Shown: positions 21,129 to 30,181, counted from the first letter of the stretch. The stretch is DNA of 64,000 nt from Sporosarcina cascadiensis (GCF_009650995.1 NZ_WHVV01000005.1:1-64000); one strand, 5' to 3'. Notes: a model not told the origin generated them from the letters alone. Translations and numbers: made by a program.

Positions 21129-21833
21129 ATGGTGTTATTTGGTTCTTTATTTAATGTGTTGACGATAATACTCGGTACATTGATTGGCCGCTTTTTGCAC
21201 GGAATTCCCGAGCGGATGAAAGAGACGATCATGTATGGTATTGGGCTGGCTGTTGTCGCAATCGGTCTGCAGATGACATTTGCAACAACGCAGATTGTCA
21301 TCGTGATTGTCAGTATAGTTATTGGCGCGATCATTGGAGAATGGATGAATCTTGATGGTAAGATTAATCTGCTTGGCCAATGGATAGAAGGGAAACTTCC
21401 TGCGAAAAAGGAAGGGCCGGGTATAGCGCAGGGATTCGTTACCGCTACGCTCATATTCTGTGTAGGCTCCATGGCGATCATCGGAGCGATTGACAGTGGC
21501 TTGCGAAATGACCACAATGTGCTGGTGATGAAAGGCATACTGGATGGATTCACTTCCATCATCTTAAGTTCGACACTTGGAATTGGTGTGGCGTTTTCTG
21601 CTGTACCGTTATTCTTATATCAAGGAAGTATTACGTTTCTGGCTTCAATTATCAGCCGTTTTGTGCCGGATGATCTGCTGCAGTTCTTTATTTCTGAAAT
21701 GACAGCTACCGGCGGTTTAATGATTGCAGCGATTGGCTTGAATTTAATCGGCTTGACGAAAATCAGGATAGCGAACTTCATTCCGGGAATCGCCGTAGTG
21801 GCGGTTGCCGTGACGATTGTCTATGCTTTCTGA
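21129..21833 (+). CDS. DUF554 membrane protein (YdfK/YqgA-like)
   Basis: A 234-residue integral membrane protein with about six to seven hydrophobic helices. The family block GSMAIIGAIDSGL is at about residue 117 and MTATGGLMIAAIGLNLIG near the C terminus. DUF554 proteins have no established biochemical role. The GTGACGGT before the ATG is a weak ribosome site. Its last 90 bp overlap, in convergent orientation, the 3' end of yyaC. In B. subtilis nothing of this kind lies between spo0J and yyaC, so it is probably a lineage-specific addition. Confidence 0.85.
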   Translation: MVLFGSLFNVLTIILGTLIGRFLHGIPERMKETIMYGIGLAVVAIGLQMTFATTQIVIVIVSIVIGAIIGEWMNLDGKINLLGQWIEGKLPAKKEGPGIAQGFVTATLIFCVGSMAIIGAIDSGLRNDHNVLVMKGILDGFTSIILSSTLGIGVAFSAVPLFLYQGSITFLASIISRFVPDDLLQFFISEMTATGGLMIAAIGLNLIGLTKIRIANFIPGIAVVAVAVTIVYAF

Positions 21834-22385
21834 CTTCTGACGGTGATGGGCAAGCTGCAGGGCTCTGCCGATGATCCGGCTCATTTCGAATGGCAGATGC
21901 AGCCGTGTGCTTTGCAGGACTGCCTGCTCCATAAAGCCCGCAATATTGACGATTCCTTTAATCGAGACATCACCGACAGGCGGCAGTTCTTTACCTACTG
22001 CTTTACCTGGAGAAATCGGCCCGCTATGGAACAATAGATCCCCGACTGCGTCCCTTTTACTGAGGCAGGCATCTATGGCTACGGCAAAAGCGTCTGGATG
22101 TAAAACGGTTGTCTGTTCTGTGCGCTGCTTTAGATTTAAAGCATGCAGCGGCTCCTGCAATGTACCGATGACCGGGTAAGGGAACAGACTTAATTCGGAT
22201 AAATAGGAACCGGTCAGAGGGCCGAGTGAATCACCTGTGGAACGGTCCGTGCCAATGCAGTAGAAGACGATTGGCTGCTGTTTGAACGGGATATGTTCCA
22301 GAAAGTAAGAACTTAATTTCCATGTGACACCGGACTCTTTATAGGGTATTCGGTAATGATAAGAAGAAGGCTCAGCAATATACAT
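21744..22385 (-). CDS. yyaC: Sporulation-associated protein YyaC (DUF1256, GPR-like fold)
   Basis: A 213-residue protein of the family related to the germination protease GPR; B. subtilis yyaC is expressed in the forespore and lies next to spo0J. Visible blocks include CIGTDRSTGDSLGPLTGSYL and VAIDACLSKRDAVGDL, both family hallmarks. The last 30 or so residues (HHRQKSESIDNRHG onward) are encoded antisense to the DUF554 gene and look unlike a folded domain, so they probably arose by stop-codon loss. It is divergent from the MscS gene. Its presence supports a spore-forming organism. Confidence 0.88.
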   Translation of the reverse strand: MYIAEPSSYHYRIPYKESGVTWKLSSYFLEHIPFKQQPIVFYCIGTDRSTGDSLGPLTGSYLSELSLFPYPVIGTLQEPLHALNLKQRTEQTTVLHPDAFAVAIDACLSKRDAVGDLLFHSGPISPGKAVGKELPPVGDVSIKGIVNIAGFMEQAVLQSTRLHLPFEMSRIIGRALQLAHHRQKSESIDNRHGNRHYGDSRNEVRYPDFRQAD

Positions 22386-22507
22386 AGGGAAACACCAGTC
22401 CTTTATGAATTTTTATATGAAGTACGGTGAACAATGAAGGTCAGTGCGTATTGCTGTGAAGTATAGCCTCAGGGGGTGAGGTTTATACGAAAGGAGGATT
22501 TCTTTCC

Positions 22508-23464
22508 ATGACAGTACCTGCAAAAGCAGACGTGAAAGAAAATCTGGAAGGCGTGGAAGAGAAGCTGAAGGATGTAGTAGACCAAACCGCTAAACATGCA
22601 AACGATACAATATTTGATACAGCATTTTGGCTGGATACCGGACTTTTTGTGTTTAAAATTATTATGATCGTTGTTGTGGCGGGTATTATGGTAAAAGTTG
22701 GACAAGTGATGATCCGGCGGTTTTTTGCCATAAAACTGAAAAGCCCGACGCAAAAATCTGATCGGCGTGAAAAAACGTTGATTAAGCTGCTGGAGAATAC
22801 GCTGAAATATGTCGTGTATTTTTCTGCCATCCTGGCTATCCTGACAGAGTTTGAAATTGATGTAAAAGGACTGCTGGCTGGTGCCGGGGTCCTCGGTCTT
22901 GCTGTCGGTTTCGGTGCACAGAGTTTAGTGAAAGATGTGATTTCTGGGTTTTTCATTATTTTTGAAGATCAATTCGGCGTCGGAGACTATGTGCGAATTA
23001 ACGCGGCAGAAGGAACTGTGACGGAAATTGGTCTGCGCACGACGAAAATAGCTTTGTTCGGAGGCGAACTGTATACGGTGCCGAACGGTCAGATCGGTGA
23101 GGTCATTAACTTTTCCGTGACGAATTCGCTCGTACTGTTGGATATCGGTGTGTCATACGAGACGGATATCGATCATGCCGAAGAGCTGATTAAAGAGTTT
23201 TTGAAGAATCTGCCCAAGGAACGTTACAGTCAGGTAATAGGGATTCCCGAGGTGCTCGGTGTGCAGAATATTGAGCCTTCGCGGATTGTACTGCGGATCA
23301 TGGCTGAAACGGAGCCGGTTGCAAACTTTGGAGTCGGACGTAAATTGAGACAGGATTTGAAGAAGTTCATGGACCAGAACGGGATTGAAATGCCTTATCC
23401 GAGAATGGTTCTGTACGAAGAAAAGAAGAGAGGGGATTCAGGAGATGGCGGAGAAAGAATTTAA
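22508..23464 (+). CDS. Small-conductance mechanosensitive channel (MscS family)
   Basis: A 318-residue membrane channel. An N-terminal charged segment (1-40) is followed by three membrane helices; the pore-lining third helix contains GVLGLAVGFGAQSLVKDVISG. The MscS beta domain follows (FGVGDYVRI, VPNGQIGEVINFS), and then the cytosolic cage. MscS channels open on membrane tension to release solutes in hypo-osmotic shock. AAGGAGG is well placed before the ATG. The 3' end overlaps yyzM by 20 bp, suggesting co-expression. Confidence 0.92.
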   Translation: MTVPAKADVKENLEGVEEKLKDVVDQTAKHANDTIFDTAFWLDTGLFVFKIIMIVVVAGIMVKVGQVMIRRFFAIKLKSPTQKSDRREKTLIKLLENTLKYVVYFSAILAILTEFEIDVKGLLAGAGVLGLAVGFGAQSLVKDVISGFFIIFEDQFGVGDYVRINAAEGTVTEIGLRTTKIALFGGELYTVPNGQIGEVINFSVTNSLVLLDIGVSYETDIDHAEELIKEFLKNLPKERYSQVIGIPEVLGVQNIEPSRIVLRIMAETEPVANFGVGRKLRQDLKKFMDQNGIEMPYPRMVLYEEKKRGDSGDGGERI

Positions 23465-23642
23465 TTTGCATGACGTAGTGGAAATGAAAAAGCAGCACCC
23501 TTGCGGCAACAATGCATGGAAGATCATCCGCATGGGTGCCGATATCCGAATTAAATGTGAGGGCTGCGGCCACAGCGTCATGATTCCTCGCAATGAATTT
23601 GCCAAGAAGATGAAAAAAGTGCTGCTGAAGAACGAGTCTTGA
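23445..23642 (+). CDS. yyzM: DUF951 small protein (YyzM)
   Basis: A 65-residue protein, MAEKEFNLHDVVEMKKQHPC at the start. DUF951 members are short and contain conserved Cys pairs, here HPCGNNAWKI and CEGCGHSVMIPR, which look like a small metal- or nucleic-acid-binding fold; function is unknown. The ATG at 23445 is chosen over the longer frame from 23385 because the family starts here and GAGGGG lies nine bases upstream. It overlaps the MscS gene and precedes ychF, its conserved neighbour in Bacillales. Confidence 0.9.
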   Translation: MAEKEFNLHDVVEMKKQHPCGNNAWKIIRMGADIRIKCEGCGHSVMIPRNEFAKKMKKVLLKNES

Positions 23643-23735
23643 GAACAAATAGACATTCAGTCAACTTGTCCTTATAATGAAATGGTTGACCAACGAATAA
23701 TGAAGGTTTGAATAGATGAGAAAGGTGTGGGAAGA

Positions 23736-24836
23736 ATGGCGTTAACAGCTGGGATTGTAGGTCTTCCGAACGTGGGAAAATCAACATTATTTAATGCAAT
23801 AACGAAAGCGGGAGCCGAGGCGGCAAATTACCCGTTCTGTACGATTGATCCGAACGTCGGGATCGTGGAAGTGCCGGATGAGCGTTTAGATAAGCTGACA
23901 GAGCTTGTTGTGCCGAAGAAGACCGTGCCGACTGCATTTGAATTTACAGATATTGCAGGAATTGTAGAAGGCGCGAGTAAAGGGGAAGGACTTGGAAATA
24001 AGTTTCTTTCACATATTCGTGAAGTAGATGCAATTTGTCAGGTCGTCCGCTGTTTCGTGGATGAAAATATTACACATGTAGCCGGCAAAGTAAGTCCGAT
24101 TGATGACATTGAAATCATTAATCTCGAATTGATTCTGGCAGATATGGAAAGCGTGGACAAGCGATTGGCACGTGTGTCCAAGATGGCGAAGCAGAAAGAT
24201 AAAGCAGCGATGATTGAAGAGCCGGTTCTATTGAAGTTAAAAGAAGGGTTTGAAAATGAATTGGCTGCGCGTTCTGTTGACCTGACAGATGATGAGTACC
24301 AGGTCGTCAAAGGCATGCATTTATTGACGATCAAGCCGATGCTTTATGTGGCGAATGTATCAGAAGATGAAATTGCGGATGCTGATAATAATCCATATGT
24401 ACAGCAGGTTCGTGACTTTGCAGAGAAGGACAATGCAGAAGTGATTGTCGTCTGTGCGAAGATTGAAGAAGAGATGGCAGAGCTTGAAGATGACGAGAAG
24501 GAGATGTTCCTTGAAGAACTCGGCATCAAAGAATCAGGTCTTGACCAACTGATCAAAGCGACATACAATTTGCTTGGTCTGGCAACATACTTCACAGCAG
24601 GTGTGCAGGAAGTACGTGCATGGACGTTCATTAAAGGCATGAAAGCGCCTCAGTGTGCGGGTGTCATCCATACTGATTTCGAACGCGGATTCATCCGTGC
24701 GGAAACGGTGGCCTATGATGATTTAGTAGAGAACGGTTCGATGGCGGCAGCAAAAGAAGCCGGCAAAGTCCGTTTGGAAGGTAAAGAATACATCGTGAAA
24801 GACGGCGACGTTATGCTGTTCCGTTTTAACGTGTAA
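23736..24836 (+). CDS. ychF: Redox-regulated ATPase YchF (OLA1 family)
   Basis: A 366-residue TRAFAC P-loop protein that binds ATP rather than GTP and associates with ribosomes. Walker A is GLPNVGKSTLFNA; switch II is DIAGIVEGASKGEGLGNKFL. The G4 position lacks the NKxD that confers guanine specificity (NVSEDEI instead). The C-terminal TGS domain runs from about 280 and ends DGDVMLFRFNV. The ATG at 23736 follows AAAGGTG; the GTG three codons earlier is rejected. Length equals the family. Confidence 0.96.
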   Translation: MALTAGIVGLPNVGKSTLFNAITKAGAEAANYPFCTIDPNVGIVEVPDERLDKLTELVVPKKTVPTAFEFTDIAGIVEGASKGEGLGNKFLSHIREVDAICQVVRCFVDENITHVAGKVSPIDDIEIINLELILADMESVDKRLARVSKMAKQKDKAAMIEEPVLLKLKEGFENELAARSVDLTDDEYQVVKGMHLLTIKPMLYVANVSEDEIADADNNPYVQQVRDFAEKDNAEVIVVCAKIEEEMAELEDDEKEMFLEELGIKESGLDQLIKATYNLLGLATYFTAGVQEVRAWTFIKGMKAPQCAGVIHTDFERGFIRAETVAYDDLVENGSMAAAKEAGKVRLEGKEYIVKDGDVMLFRFNV

Positions 24837-24852
24837 TTGCAAAGTTGAAAAG

Positions 24853-24888
24853 CTGTTTCCTCGTTATGATGGGGAAGCAGTTTTTTTT
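24853..24888 (+). terminator. ychF terminator
   Basis: CTGTTTCCTC and GGGGAAGCAG form a 10-bp stem (two G-U) followed by TTTTTTTT. Nearly the same stem recurs at 29602. Confidence 0.9.
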
Positions 24889-25011
24889 GCGTTCAATAGG
24901 TACTTACATGGCAATAGAAAAATAAATTTACCAATATGCAAACTTTTTTCGGATGGCTTACGAATATACTTAAGAGAACAAAAGTGAATGAAGCAAGTAG
25001 GTGGCGTCTGA

Positions 25012-25566
25012 ATGGATCAAGAGAAGAAGTGGATTAAACAGCTTCAAAAAAATATAAAAGCATCCGCTGCGAATGATCTTGTAGCAAAATACTATAAAGA
25101 AATCTATGCGTTTAGTTATAAGCAGACGCTGGATGTCGAGTTGTCTCTTGATTTGACACAGGATATTTTTATGGGTGCGCTCCAGTCCATTCATCAATAC
25201 AATGATAAAAAAGCATCGTTTCGAACGTGGTTGTATAAGATTGCATCGAATCGTCTGGTAGATTATTACCGGTCGAAAAGTTATCGGTATGCACAGCTTA
25301 CACAGCCGATGGAGGATGACCAATTCGAAGATGAATATGATATGACTCTTTCTTTGGAATATAAAGAGGACTATGCGCGTGCGGCTGCATACATAAACAA
25401 ACTGGATGCCCGTTCTCAACAAGTCGTTCGTCTCAAACTATTTGGGGAGTACACATTGCAGGAAATTGCGGAAATCGAAGACCTCCCGTTGTCGACAGCG
25501 AAAACGAGATATTATACGGCTCTACGGTGGATTCGGTCAAAAATGGAGGCAGATCATCTTGAATAA
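25012..25566 (+). CDS. ECF-type RNA polymerase sigma factor
   Basis: A 184-residue sigma-70 family protein with region 2 (about 20-95; SLDLTQDIFMGALQSIHQYN, SFRTWLYKIASNRLVDYYRS) and region 4 (about 125-180; LDARSQQVVRLKLFGEYTLQ, LPLSTAKTRYYTALRWIRSK). Regions 1 and 3 are absent, as in ECF factors. AGGTGG precedes the ATG. It overlaps the next gene, a membrane protein, by 8 bp and heads a five-gene cassette with an ABC transporter, an arrangement like that of sigY-type operons. It may drive its own operon; the promoter cannot be assigned from one copy. Confidence 0.9.
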   Translation: MDQEKKWIKQLQKNIKASAANDLVAKYYKEIYAFSYKQTLDVELSLDLTQDIFMGALQSIHQYNDKKASFRTWLYKIASNRLVDYYRSKSYRYAQLTQPMEDDQFEDEYDMTLSLEYKEDYARAAAYINKLDARSQQVVRLKLFGEYTLQEIAEIEDLPLSTAKTRYYTALRWIRSKMEADHLE

Positions 25567-26311
25567 AGATAAGTTTCAGGTACCAGAGTTGGATGAACAT
25601 TTGATGCAAACACAGATAAAACAAATTGTAGAACAAAGTGTTTTCGCCAGACCTGCGTTTTCTCGTCAGATGGCTGCAATGTACTCACAAATCAGCATAC
25701 GGCAGATATTTGCAGATCGAAAGGAATTAAGCCTCGTTTTCTTAATTGGAATGTTTTTGTTTGGCTGGTTGTTTTCCATGCAGCACCACTTAGAGAGTGA
25801 GGCAGTCTATACTGGACTGTTTCTCATATCACCTGTTTTATTTCTTGGGTTTTCCTTATATAGCTATTGGACAAGAGTGGAAAAGGATACGTATGAAGTC
25901 GAAATGGCTTGTAAGTTTAACGTTTATCAACTCATGGCATTTAGGATGCTGGCCTTTAGTGTGCTGTCCATCTTAGTCAATAGTTTATTCATAACTTTAG
26001 TTGCACAAGTTCATCCGAATATTCATTTCATTCGGGCATTGATGATTTCCTTAACTTCATTGTTTATTTTCTCGAATCTGTTTTTATGGACTTTGATGAA
26101 GCGACACTCGCTTGTAACTACTGCAGCTATGGTGTTTGGTTGGATCTTTTCGAATCTTCTGCTCCACTATGGAATGGGCTCATTATACGGTGAGCTGCTT
26201 GTGCAGATCCCCATAGTTATCTATGTGCTTGTTCTGCTTGGCAGTTTGTATGTATATGGTGGCCTGCTGAAAAAATATTTTGATTTACGACAAATGAAAG
26301 GAGCTGTTTAA
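25559..26311 (+). CDS. Membrane protein of the sigma/ABC cassette (putative anti-sigma or transporter accessory)
   Basis: A 250-residue protein with a soluble N-terminal stretch of about 60 residues (MNKDKFQVPELDEHLMQTQI at the start) and then six hydrophobic segments. The start is the TTG at 25559, nine bases after GGAGG and overlapping the sigma gene. I recognise no domain and see no zinc-binding anti-sigma motif. Placement directly after the sigma factor and a cytosolic head plus membrane helices are what one expects of an anti-sigma factor; this is inference from context. It could instead be part of the transporter. Confidence 0.6.
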   Translation: MNKDKFQVPELDEHLMQTQIKQIVEQSVFARPAFSRQMAAMYSQISIRQIFADRKELSLVFLIGMFLFGWLFSMQHHLESEAVYTGLFLISPVLFLGFSLYSYWTRVEKDTYEVEMACKFNVYQLMAFRMLAFSVLSILVNSLFITLVAQVHPNIHFIRALMISLTSLFIFSNLFLWTLMKRHSLVTTAAMVFGWIFSNLLLHYGMGSLYGELLVQIPIVIYVLVLLGSLYVYGGLLKKYFDLRQMKGAV

Positions 26312-26312
26312 C

Positions 26313-27191
26313 GTGTTAGTGGTAAAAGAGGTTTCAAAACAATATGGAGATTTTACTGCCTTGCGAGATATACAGTTGGAATTTGAAACAGGACTCTATG
26401 GCTTGCTGGCTCCGAATGGTGCAGGCAAAACAACGCTCATTAAAATGCTGGCGACTTTACTATATCCAACAAAAGGAGAAGTTCTCTATAACGGCAACAA
26501 TATTATCGATATGGACAGCAGTTATCGGGAACTGCTCGGCTACTTACCGCAGCAATTTGGCTATTACAAGAACTATTCGCCTAAGCAGTATTTACTTTAT
26601 TTATCCGCCTTGAAGGGAATAAGCAAAAAAGAAGCATTACCTAAAATTATAGAACTGCTCGATAAGGTAGCACTTGGCGATGTCGTGAATAAAAAGATGA
26701 AAAAATTTTCGGGCGGGATGGTCCAGAGGGTCGGCATTGCACAGGCTTTGCTCAATGATCCGAAGATCTTGATTTTGGATGAACCGACTGCCGGCCTTGA
26801 TCCAAAAGAGAGAGCAAGATTTCGAAATTTGCTGACCGATCTGGCTCGTTCGCGGCTTGTCATAGTTTCCACCCATATTGTATCGGATATTGAATCCATT
26901 GCAAATGAAATTATCATGATTAAAAACCAGCAGATTCTTTACAAAGATTCGGTAGAAACTATTTGTGGAACATTGGATGGAGCAGTTTTTGAAACATCAA
27001 TGGAATTCGAACAGCTGGAATCCTTCCGTCAAGATCATGTATTGCTTTCTGAAAAGCAGGAGTACGGAAAAATGATTGTCCGATTTATTCATAAAGAAAC
27101 TCCACTCGTTGATTGGCTGCCTGTACAGCCGCAGCTAGAAGATGTTTTTCTGTATGAATACCGGGATGAAACAAACGGAACAGTGCAATGA
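26313..27191 (+). CDS. ABC transporter ATP-binding protein
   Basis: A 292-residue ATPase with all catalytic motifs: Walker A APNGAGKTTLIKM, Q-loop at LGYLPQQFGYY, signature FSGGMVQRVGIAQAL, Walker B ILILDEPTAGLDP and switch His in VIVSTHIVSD. It is of the drug/antibiotic/lantibiotic export subfamily (CcmA-like). The start is GTG at 26313, nine bases after AAAGGAG and one base after the previous stop. The C-terminal 75 residues form a domain seen in ATPases that pair with ABC-2 permeases. It overlaps the first permease gene by 4 bp. Confidence 0.93.
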   Translation: MLVVKEVSKQYGDFTALRDIQLEFETGLYGLLAPNGAGKTTLIKMLATLLYPTKGEVLYNGNNIIDMDSSYRELLGYLPQQFGYYKNYSPKQYLLYLSALKGISKKEALPKIIELLDKVALGDVVNKKMKKFSGGMVQRVGIAQALLNDPKILILDEPTAGLDPKERARFRNLLTDLARSRLVIVSTHIVSDIESIANEIIMIKNQQILYKDSVETICGTLDGAVFETSMEFEQLESFRQDHVLLSEKQEYGKMIVRFIHKETPLVDWLPVQPQLEDVFLYEYRDETNGTVQ

Positions 27192-28435
27192 GGATTTTAT
27201 TGTATGAGTGCAGGAAAGTAATACAATCGCCAATTTTCTTAGGACTGTTTCTCCTATTTTCTGTTTATAACATTTATCTGATCGTCAGTTCATCAGATCA
27301 TAAAGAAGAGTTGAAAATAGTCAACGAACTGATTGATACATATGGACGTGATATTTCAGACACTTCACTTGCACAGTTGGATCAGGATATTCAGCAGGAA
27401 ATGACCCAGTTGAAACGCAGTGCAGGACTGGAATTCCAAAGCGTACATGAACTCTTAGAAAATATGTCGTTAGAAGAACAAGAAGCATACAGCCAGGAAC
27501 ACTGGAATCAAATTCAGCAGCTTGCAGTAAAAGAAATGTATTTCAATACAGCCCGTTCAATAGATGAGAGCTATGCAGGAATTGACATTCAGGCAACAGG
27601 AGAAGGAGAAGTGAGAATGTACGGGCTCAGCGGCTCGTCAGCGTCCTATCTTTTGCAGGAATATGAGAAACTGGATAAACGTTTTGAAGAGCTAGTGAAA
27701 AATGGAGAGCAGAAGCAATGGTTTTTTGCGGGCAAAGCCTACTTCATGCATAGCTTTCTTTTTCAAACGGTTTTCAGGCATATCATCATTGAATCGTTGC
27801 TGCTGATTGTCCTAGCAACAGCTTTAATTACCGCGTATGAATTTGAACAAAAAACACAGCTGCTTACATTTTCGACGAAGCGTGGAAGGAAGTTGATGAA
27901 AGATAAATTTTCTGCTTCCATAGCCATTGCAGTTGCCACGATGATTTTATTACTCGGCATCACCTTGGGTACTTTTTTTATTGTATTTGATTATTCGCAT
28001 GTATGGTCAACTTCCATTAGCAGTGCATTCAACTGGGAATATAATTTTCCTTATATTGCTTGGTGGGATATATCGGTGGGAACATTTTTATGGCTGGCGG
28101 CTGGCATGGTCTTGGCGGGGGGGCTACTCATGTCTTGTTTGACATTTGCGTTGGCTACCGTAGTGAAAAATAGTTACATCGCTTTTGCAGGCATCGCCCT
28201 CTTTTTTGTGGCTGTTTTGCTATTGCCGAGTTTTATGTCCAAATCGTCTATTCTGTTTTTCATTACAGGCTATAATCTTTCTCAATTATTGCTCGGAATC
28301 TCTAACTCGTTTATGGGAGGCGGTCTGACTGGTTCTCGAAATTACGAATGGCTGACAGTCAGCTGCTGGACGCTGATTGCAGCAGGAATTTGCTTCGCAG
28401 CATATAGAAGATTTACTAAAACGGATATAGGGTAG
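27188..28435 (+). CDS. ABC-2 type permease, first subunit
   Basis: A 415-residue membrane protein: one helix near residues 12-32, a large extracytoplasmic loop of about 150 residues rich in Glu/Gln, then about five helices from residue 195 on. This is the architecture of ABC-2 type exporter permeases with a big outer loop between helices 1 and 2. The start overlaps the ATPase stop (ATGA). The substrate is unknown. It pairs with the next permease, whose topology is the same. Confidence 0.8.
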   Translation: MRILLYECRKVIQSPIFLGLFLLFSVYNIYLIVSSSDHKEELKIVNELIDTYGRDISDTSLAQLDQDIQQEMTQLKRSAGLEFQSVHELLENMSLEEQEAYSQEHWNQIQQLAVKEMYFNTARSIDESYAGIDIQATGEGEVRMYGLSGSSASYLLQEYEKLDKRFEELVKNGEQKQWFFAGKAYFMHSFLFQTVFRHIIIESLLLIVLATALITAYEFEQKTQLLTFSTKRGRKLMKDKFSASIAIAVATMILLLGITLGTFFIVFDYSHVWSTSISSAFNWEYNFPYIAWWDISVGTFLWLAAGMVLAGGLLMSCLTFALATVVKNSYIAFAGIALFFVAVLLLPSFMSKSSILFFITGYNLSQLLLGISNSFMGGGLTGSRNYEWLTVSCWTLIAAGICFAAYRRFTKTDIG

Positions 28436-28445
28436 GTGATAGGCG

Positions 28446-29573
28446 ATGCGAATGATTTTGAATGAAATGAAGAAAATTTTAACGTGGAGAATGCTGACGT
28501 TTTTGCTTCTTGTCAATACTGTTTTGTATTTTTTATTAATAAGTTTTGACATTGAATATTTTCCGAATGGCAGACCAGCACTTGACGGATACCGTCTGGG
28601 CATAGAAATGATAGAAGAATATGGTGTGAAGATGGATGAAGAAGACATGCTGGATTTCAGCCGGCAGTATAAATCGCTAAAAAAGGAAGCAGATGAGTAT
28701 TTGCAGGCGCGTCCTGAATTTGCAGCTGCCGGCTTGGAGAATTATGAGAAGCTTATAACTTCTGATTGGAATAACGAGGAGCAACAGAAGTTGAGTAATC
28801 AAATATTTCATGAAGAGCAGGTAGATCTTTTTTGGGAACTGCAGGAGAGGTCACGGCTCATGGAATTTCATGACATGAAAGAAATGATAGGGTTTGAGGC
28901 GAATGCTTTGCAACAAAAACGTTTTGACGAATTACTCGCTGAAGGAAAGTATCAAGCATATTCAGAAGTAGTCATCCAAAATTTTAAAGACTTTATTGTC
29001 CATGTCGGAATTACGGTCTTATTCAGCGTCGTACTTCTCATTTCACCATTCATATTAAAAGATCGAACAAGGCGGCTGCTTGATCTGCAATACACGGCAA
29101 AAGTCGGCAGAAATCTCTATAAAACAAAATTAATTGCCGGCATTCTTTCCGCAGGGATGGTCATCACGGTGCTGTTGGCTTTCTATTTCAGCTTATACGC
29201 ACAAAATGGCACTTCACCATATTTTGGATTAGGAGTGAATGCATTCATTGCGAACCTGACTTGGTATGATCCAACTTTTTTACAGTATATTTGGCTGTGC
29301 ATCTTGGCGATTTACGTCATCGGAATAATTTTTACGATGCTGGCAATGACTGTTTCAAGTGTTGTACCTAATTTCGTCACATTGATTGGTATTCAAATAC
29401 CTTTACTATTTGTGATGCTTCTAGTGGGATTCAAAATATTGTTGAGTCACATTATTTCTGTGCAATCTCCACAATGGCTCGTTCCATGTTTGTATGGCTT
29501 ATTGAGTATTGTGAGTGCCGGTCTTCTAATTTATTTGATTAGGCGAGAAAAACTCAGGGATATTTTGGAGTGA
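28446..29573 (+). CDS. ABC-2 type permease, second subunit
   Basis: A 375-residue membrane protein with the same layout as the preceding gene: helix near 15-33, outer loop of about 150 residues, and five to six helices from residue 178 to the end. AGGTGATAGG lies before the ATG at 28446, 10 bp after the previous stop. Together with the ATPase it should form one heteromeric exporter or a membrane-stress transporter controlled by the sigma factor of the operon. The operon ends at the hairpin starting 29602. Confidence 0.8.
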   Translation: MRMILNEMKKILTWRMLTFLLLVNTVLYFLLISFDIEYFPNGRPALDGYRLGIEMIEEYGVKMDEEDMLDFSRQYKSLKKEADEYLQARPEFAAAGLENYEKLITSDWNNEEQQKLSNQIFHEEQVDLFWELQERSRLMEFHDMKEMIGFEANALQQKRFDELLAEGKYQAYSEVVIQNFKDFIVHVGITVLFSVVLLISPFILKDRTRRLLDLQYTAKVGRNLYKTKLIAGILSAGMVITVLLAFYFSLYAQNGTSPYFGLGVNAFIANLTWYDPTFLQYIWLCILAIYVIGIIFTMLAMTVSSVVPNFVTLIGIQIPLLFVMLLVGFKILLSHIISVQSPQWLVPCLYGLLSIVSAGLLIYLIRREKLRDILE

Positions 29574-29601
29574 ACCAGAAATTACTGCTATGTACAGATG
29601 A

Positions 29602-29640
29602 AGAGCTGTTTCCTCGTTGAATGGGGAAACAGCTCTTTTC
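29602..29640. terminator. Bidirectional terminator between the ABC operon and the DUF3267 gene
   Basis: AGAGCTGTTTCCTC and GGGGAAACAGCTCT form a 14-bp stem followed by TTTTC; on the minus strand the stem is preceded by the convergent DUF3267 gene. The core is a near copy of the ychF terminator. Confidence 0.85.
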
Positions 29641-30181
29641 ATTCCCCAGGATAAATATAAAGCTTCGGCAGTTCAGGATCGTCTTTCACCATCGACTCAT
29701 CCGGAAACTTCTTGAGTTCTTTATACATCGCAAAATCACCGGCCGCCCCGCCGATCAGCAGTGCACCAAGCGTCAGAAGAACACCGTCACCGATATAAAG
29801 TGCAATGACGGCAGGCAGGATTCCTGTCATCCAGAACGGCAGCAGCAACGCTTTGCGGATCCCTTTATTGTCCATCAGCTGGTCTGCCGTGGCGTAGGCA
29901 ATCCCCATTTTCAGATTCACGCCATAGTCCATGTTCTTCCAAGGAACATTACAGAAAATACGGAAGCCGAGCAAATGGAAAAACTCATGAACCACAATTA
30001 AAACGAGATAACCGATAAACCCATAAAGCAGATACCAAAATGAAAATGTCAGATGCAGTCCGCCATCCAAGAAGAAGCGGATCAGGAAGAGCGTCAAAAG
30101 CGGAAGGACAGTCAGCCAGATGCTTTCCTTCGCCACTTTCTGTAAATCTAATTCCACAATGACAGGCCTTTGTTCTTCCAT
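29639..30181 (-). CDS. DUF3267 membrane zincin-like protein
   Basis: A 180-residue membrane protein with about four helices. The second helix carries HEFFH, the HExxH-type zinc-binding motif of membrane-embedded metalloproteases, followed downstream by a polar MGIAYATADQ segment. DUF3267 proteins are predicted site-2-protease-like peptidases with no defined substrate. AAGGAGTG lies eight bases before the ATG. It is convergent with the ABC operon and divergent from rpsF. Confidence 0.8.
   Translation of the reverse strand: MEEQRPVIVELDLQKVAKESIWLTVLPLLTLFLIRFFLDGGLHLTFSFWYLLYGFIGYLVLIVVHEFFHLLGFRIFCNVPWKNMDYGVNLKMGIAYATADQLMDNKGIRKALLLPFWMTGILPAVIALYIGDGVLLTLGALLIGGAAGDFAMYKELKKFPDESMVKDDPELPKLYIYPGE

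Noticed and set aside
20939..21562. 207-codon minus-strand frame after parB
   Set aside because: Antisense to the parB end and the DUF554 gene, crossing the parAB terminator.
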